This document shows, piece after piece, positions 5,240-7,623 of a stretch of DNA of 7,623 nt (its first letter is position 1; each line of letters begins with the position of its first letter). Both the position numbers and the translations under genes were made by a program. Under the pieces are notes generated by a model that ran no database searches, was not told the origin of the DNA, and saw only the letters and a list, made by a program, of their open reading frames with translations. The stretch lies in the NCBI GenBank assembly GCA_017998555.1, contig JAGOCU010000098.1, positions 1 through 7,623 of the forward strand, given 5' to 3'. The DNA is from Thermoflexales bacterium. GTDB taxonomy: Bacteria > Chloroflexota > Anaerolineae > J036 > Brachytrichaceae.

Positions 5240-6466
5240 ATGAAAAGCTATATCACCCACCTTGAATGCACCTATTGCGGCGCGACGTATTCCTGTGACG
5301 AAATCCACAACACTTGCGTGAAATGCGGCAAGGTGTTGTATGCCCGCTACGATCTGGCTGCGGCCCGGAAAGAATTCAAAAAGGACGACCTGTTGCGCCG
5401 GCCGGGCAACATGTGGCGCTGGTTTGAGATCATGCCCGTGCGCGATCCCGCCAATGTCGTAACCCTGGGCGAGGGTCACACCCCCTTGCTCCCCGCCCTG
5501 CGTCTCGGCAAGCCTTACGGCGCCAGCCAGCTCTTCTTCAAGGAAGAGGGTTTGAATCCAACGGGTAGTTTCAAGGCGCGTGGGATGAGCGCCGCGGTGT
5601 CCAAAGCGAAGGAGCTGGGCGTCAAGGCTATTGGCGCGCCCTCGGCTGGCAACGCGGCCAGCGCGCTCTCCGCGTATGGCGCCCGCGCCGGGATGCAGAT
5701 CAATGTCTTCATGCCGACCGACGCTCCCGAGATGATGAAGAAAGAGAGCTTCATGTTCGGGGCCAATGTCTATCTGGTCCGCGGGCTGATCAACGACGCC
5801 GGCGCCATCGTGCGGGCGGCCTCGCCGTCGCGCGGCTGGTTTGATGTGAGCACGCTCAAGGAGCCGTATCGCCAGGAAGGCAAGAAGACCATGGGCCTCG
5901 AGCTGGCCGAGCACTTCAACTGGGAGCTCCCCGATGCGATTCTGTATCCGACCGGCGGCGGCACCGGTATCGTCGGGATGTGGAAGGCCTTTGACGAGCT
6001 CGAGCAACTCGGCTGGATCGGCAGCAAGCGACCGAAGATGATCGTTGTGCAGGCCGAGGGCTGCATGCCCATCGTCAAAGCCTGGCGCGAGGGCAAGCGC
6101 CACGCCGAGCTCTTCCCCAATGCGCAAACCATCGCGGCCGGCCTGCGCGTGCCGGTTGCCATCGGCGACTACCTGATGATGGACGCCCTCAAGGCGAGTG
6201 GCGGCACGGCCATCAGCGTGACCGATGATCAGATTCGCCTGGCCATGAGCGAGGTCGCACGCGTCGAAGGCATCTTTGCCTCGCCCGAAGGCGCGGCGAC
6301 CTGGGCGGCCTACAAGCTGCTCATGGACCAGAACTTCCTCAAGCCCGAGGAGAAGGTCGTGCTCTTCAACTGCGGTTCGCTGCTCAAGAACGCCGAGCTC
6401 ATCGACGTGTCGGGCTTGCCCGTTCTTGATCCGAAAGACCCCGACCTCCTCGCCAAAATCAAGTAG
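5240..6466 (+). CDS. thrC: Threonine synthase
   Basis: The enzyme converts O-phospho-L-homoserine to L-threonine with pyridoxal phosphate, the last step of threonine synthesis in the cytoplasm. The 408-residue protein begins with a zinc-ribbon-like segment, Cys10-x2-Cys13 and Cys26-x2-Cys29, found in one branch of threonine synthases. The PLP fold type II core follows: LGEGHTPLL (76-84), EEGLNPTGSFKARG (102-115) with Lys112 as the Schiff-base lysine, SAGNAASAL (135-143) at the substrate and cofactor site, EGKKTMGLELAE (213-224), and the phosphate-binding loop PTGGGTGIVGMW (237-248). FNCGSLLKN near the end fits the cofactor ring site. The start at ATG 5240 puts the first cysteine pair at the expected place and has a modest GAAGAG 6 nt upstream; an earlier TTG (5174) would lie upstream of the promoter. 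It is followed by a hairpin and a D-2-hydroxyacid dehydrogenase. The gene appears intact. Confidence 0.96.
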   Translation: MKSYITHLECTYCGATYSCDEIHNTCVKCGKVLYARYDLAAARKEFKKDDLLRRPGNMWRWFEIMPVRDPANVVTLGEGHTPLLPALRLGKPYGASQLFFKEEGLNPTGSFKARGMSAAVSKAKELGVKAIGAPSAGNAASALSAYGARAGMQINVFMPTDAPEMMKKESFMFGANVYLVRGLINDAGAIVRAASPSRGWFDVSTLKEPYRQEGKKTMGLELAEHFNWELPDAILYPTGGGTGIVGMWKAFDELEQLGWIGSKRPKMIVVQAEGCMPIVKAWREGKRHAELFPNAQTIAAGLRVPVAIGDYLMMDALKASGGTAISVTDDQIRLAMSEVARVEGIFASPEGAATWAAYKLLMDQNFLKPEEKVVLFNCGSLLKNAELIDVSGLPVLDPKDPDLLAKIK

Positions 6467-6474
6467 CCCGCATT

Positions 6475-6506
6475 GTCGGGGCGGCCCGCGCCGCCCCGAT
6501 TCGTTT
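6475..6506 (+). terminator. GC hairpin with short T-rich tail after thrC
   Basis: TCGGGGCGGC (6476-6485) pairs with GCCGCCCCGA (6490-6499) around the loop CCGC, with a possible extra G-U pair at the base (6475/6500). It is followed by TTCGTTT. It starts 9 nt after the thrC stop and ends 12 nt before the next ATG. It is a weak intrinsic terminator candidate that would only partly separate thrC from the dehydrogenase gene; it could also act as a processing or attenuation site. Confidence 0.55.
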
Positions 6507-6511
6507 CCCGC

Positions 6512-7459
6512 ATGCGCATTCTCATCACTGAATTGAACTGGCCGCGCGGCATCAGCCTGCTCCAGGCCGCCGGCGACGTCACCTACGACAAAACGATCTT
6601 CAAGGATCGCCCGCGCCTGCTCGCCGCGCTGGCCGGCGTTGACGCTCTCATCGTCCGCAATCAGACCCAGGTCAACCCGGACCTCCTGGCCGCCGCGCCA
6701 GACCTCAAGGTTGTTGGACGGCTCGGGGTGGGGCTGGACAATCTCGATCTGCCCGCCCTGCGCGCGCGCAATGTGACCGTGGTTACGGGCGGCACCGCCA
6801 ACGCGATCTCGGTCGCCGAATACGCGATGGGCGCATTCCTGGCCATGGCCCGCCGCTTTGTCCCCGCAGACGCCAGCACCAAGGCCGGTGGTTGGGACCG
6901 GGCGGCCTTCACCGGCTTCGAACTGTATGGCAAGACCCTGGCCCTGGTTGGTCTGGGCGATATCGGCGCGCGGGTCGCCCGGCGGGGCGCCGCCTTTGGC
7001 ATGCGCGTGATCGCCTATGATCCGCTGATCACTGCCGCGCATTTCAACGCCGCCGAGCATGGTGTGACACTCCTGCCGTTGGACGAAGTGTTGCGCCAGG
7101 CCGACTTCATCTCGCTGCATGTCCCGCTCCTGCCCAGCACCGCCAACCTCATCAACGCCGCGCGTCTGGCGACGATGAAGCCGAGCGCGTATCTGGTCAA
7201 CACCAGTCGAGGGGGCATCGTTGACGAGGCCGCCCTGGCCGTTGCCTTGCGCGCGGGCAAGCTGGCCGGGGCCGCCCTGGACGTCCGAGTGAATGAGCCG
7301 CCGGGCGCGGACGATCCGATTGCCGGCGCGCCGAATCTGCTGCTCACCCCGCACGTGGCCGGCATCACCGACGAGGCCCAGGATCGGATCTCGATCGCCG
7401 TCGCCGAGGATGTCCTGCGCGTGCTGCGCGGCGAACGGCCGCTCTTTGCGGTGAAGTGA
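6512..7459 (+). CDS. NAD-dependent D-2-hydroxyacid dehydrogenase (3-phosphoglycerate dehydrogenase-like)
   Basis: This 315-residue protein has the two-domain D-isomer-specific 2-hydroxyacid dehydrogenase fold, interconverting a 2-hydroxyacid and a 2-keto acid with NAD. The Rossmann motif is GLGDIG (147-152), with Asp170 at the end of the second strand, which favours NAD over NADP. The catalytic residues are visible: Arg233 (NTSRGGIVDE), Glu262 (VNEPP) and His281 (TPHVAGIT). LKVVGRLGVGLDNLD (65-79) and GTANAISVAEYAMG (94-107) are typical of the 3-phosphoglycerate dehydrogenase and hydroxypyruvate reductase branch. It lacks the C-terminal ACT and intervening domains of long SerA proteins, so serine feedback through such a domain is not expected. 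The exact substrate cannot be read from sequence. I start at ATG 6512 (MRILITE); the frame is open from 6473, but those codons lie in the hairpin. No clear SD precedes it. It follows thrC and overlaps the next ORF by 4 bp. Confidence 0.93.
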   Translation: MRILITELNWPRGISLLQAAGDVTYDKTIFKDRPRLLAALAGVDALIVRNQTQVNPDLLAAAPDLKVVGRLGVGLDNLDLPALRARNVTVVTGGTANAISVAEYAMGAFLAMARRFVPADASTKAGGWDRAAFTGFELYGKTLALVGLGDIGARVARRGAAFGMRVIAYDPLITAAHFNAAEHGVTLLPLDEVLRQADFISLHVPLLPSTANLINAARLATMKPSAYLVNTSRGGIVDEAALAVALRAGKLAGAALDVRVNEPPGADDPIAGAPNLLLTPHVAGITDEAQDRISIAVAEDVLRVLRGERPLFAVK

Positions 7460-7623
7460 ATCCGTTTACCCAGTCCTTGACCCGAACCCTGGCCGATCCG
7501 GCCCTGGACGACTTTGTCGCGCGCTGGGACGCGCTCGAGGCGCTCGTCGTGCGGGTGTATCGCGGCGGCGCAGCGGCGCCGGCCGATGAGACCGAGTGGG
7601 CGACCCTGCGGCCGGCGCTCGCG
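7456..7623 (+). CDS. Start of an unidentified protein, cut by window edge
   Basis: A reading frame opens with GTG at 7456 in a GTGA overlap with the dehydrogenase stop codon and stays open for 56 codons to the window end. The encoded start is MNPFTQSLTRTLADPALDDF, followed by VARWDALEALVVRVYRGGAA and ADETEWATLRPALA. It reads as a charged, alpha-helical soluble segment with no signal peptide. The 4-bp overlap is typical of translational coupling, which supports a real gene co-transcribed with the dehydrogenase. I do not recognise the family. A chance open frame is possible in such GC-rich DNA, but codon composition (G/C third positions) agrees with the neighbours. Confidence 0.65.
   Translation, partial: MNPFTQSLTRTLADPALDDFVARWDALEALVVRVYRGGAAAPADETEWATLRPALA

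Noticed and set aside
5186..7354. A 722-codon open frame on the minus strand opposite thrC and the dehydrogenase gene
   Set aside because: It lies antisense to two clearly recognisable enzymes, has no family-like motifs, and is rich in Gly, His, Arg and Gln as expected from the reverse of GC-rich codons. It is a composition shadow.
1..7623. CRISPR array, tRNA gene, integrase or transposase, or defence system
   Set aside because: No regularly spaced direct repeats, no tRNA-like cloverleaf and no coding region of those families was found on either strand.

Overview
This is a compact, GC-rich bacterial chromosomal segment with seven genes and the beginning of an eighth. There is no tRNA, rRNA, transposase, phage gene or CRISPR array. 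The lipoprotein with a long Ala/Pro/Thr linker after its lipobox, the mixture of Shine-Dalgarno and SD-less starts, and the gene mix (LarA-like DUF2088 protein, DUF1684 protein, short D-2-hydroxyacid dehydrogenase) would fit a Chloroflexota (Anaerolineae-like) bacterium. That assignment is an inference from style, not a marker-gene placement.

Layout, left to right: a YceI-domain lipoprotein on the minus strand, cut by the window edge (1-773); a 177-bp divergent spacer; a LarA/DUF2088-family protein (951-2333, +); a 212-bp spacer holding three hairpins, one a perfect 22-bp stem; dnaN, the DNA polymerase III sliding clamp (2546-3679, +); a bidirectional terminator; a DUF1684 protein (3743-4555, -); a perfect 21-bp hairpin; a GNAT acetyltransferase (4638-5171, -); a 68-bp divergent promoter region centred on a palindromic -10 box; threonine synthase (5240-6466, +); a GC hairpin; an NAD-dependent D-2-hydroxyacid dehydrogenase (6512-7459, +); and the start of an unidentified gene overlapping it by 4 bp (7456 to the edge, +).

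The genes do not form one pathway. dnaN is a replication housekeeping gene. Threonine synthase, the dehydrogenase and the overlapping partial ORF run in one direction and may be co-transcribed, although a hairpin separates the first two. The two minus-strand genes in the middle share a direction and also have a hairpin between them.

The most unusual content is not a new gene system. (1) The LarA homologue lacks the residues that hold the nickel-pincer cofactor. (2) Three near-perfect 20-22-bp inverted repeats, each with a GNA-type triloop (GCGAAGC or GCGCAGC), sit just after gene ends. (3) A palindromic GAGTATACTC lies exactly midway between two divergent start codons. (4) TAGAAT boxes sit 6-7 nt before two SD-less start codons, which suggests leaderless transcripts. 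No spacer exceeds 300 bp. I see no convincing new multi-gene system here.
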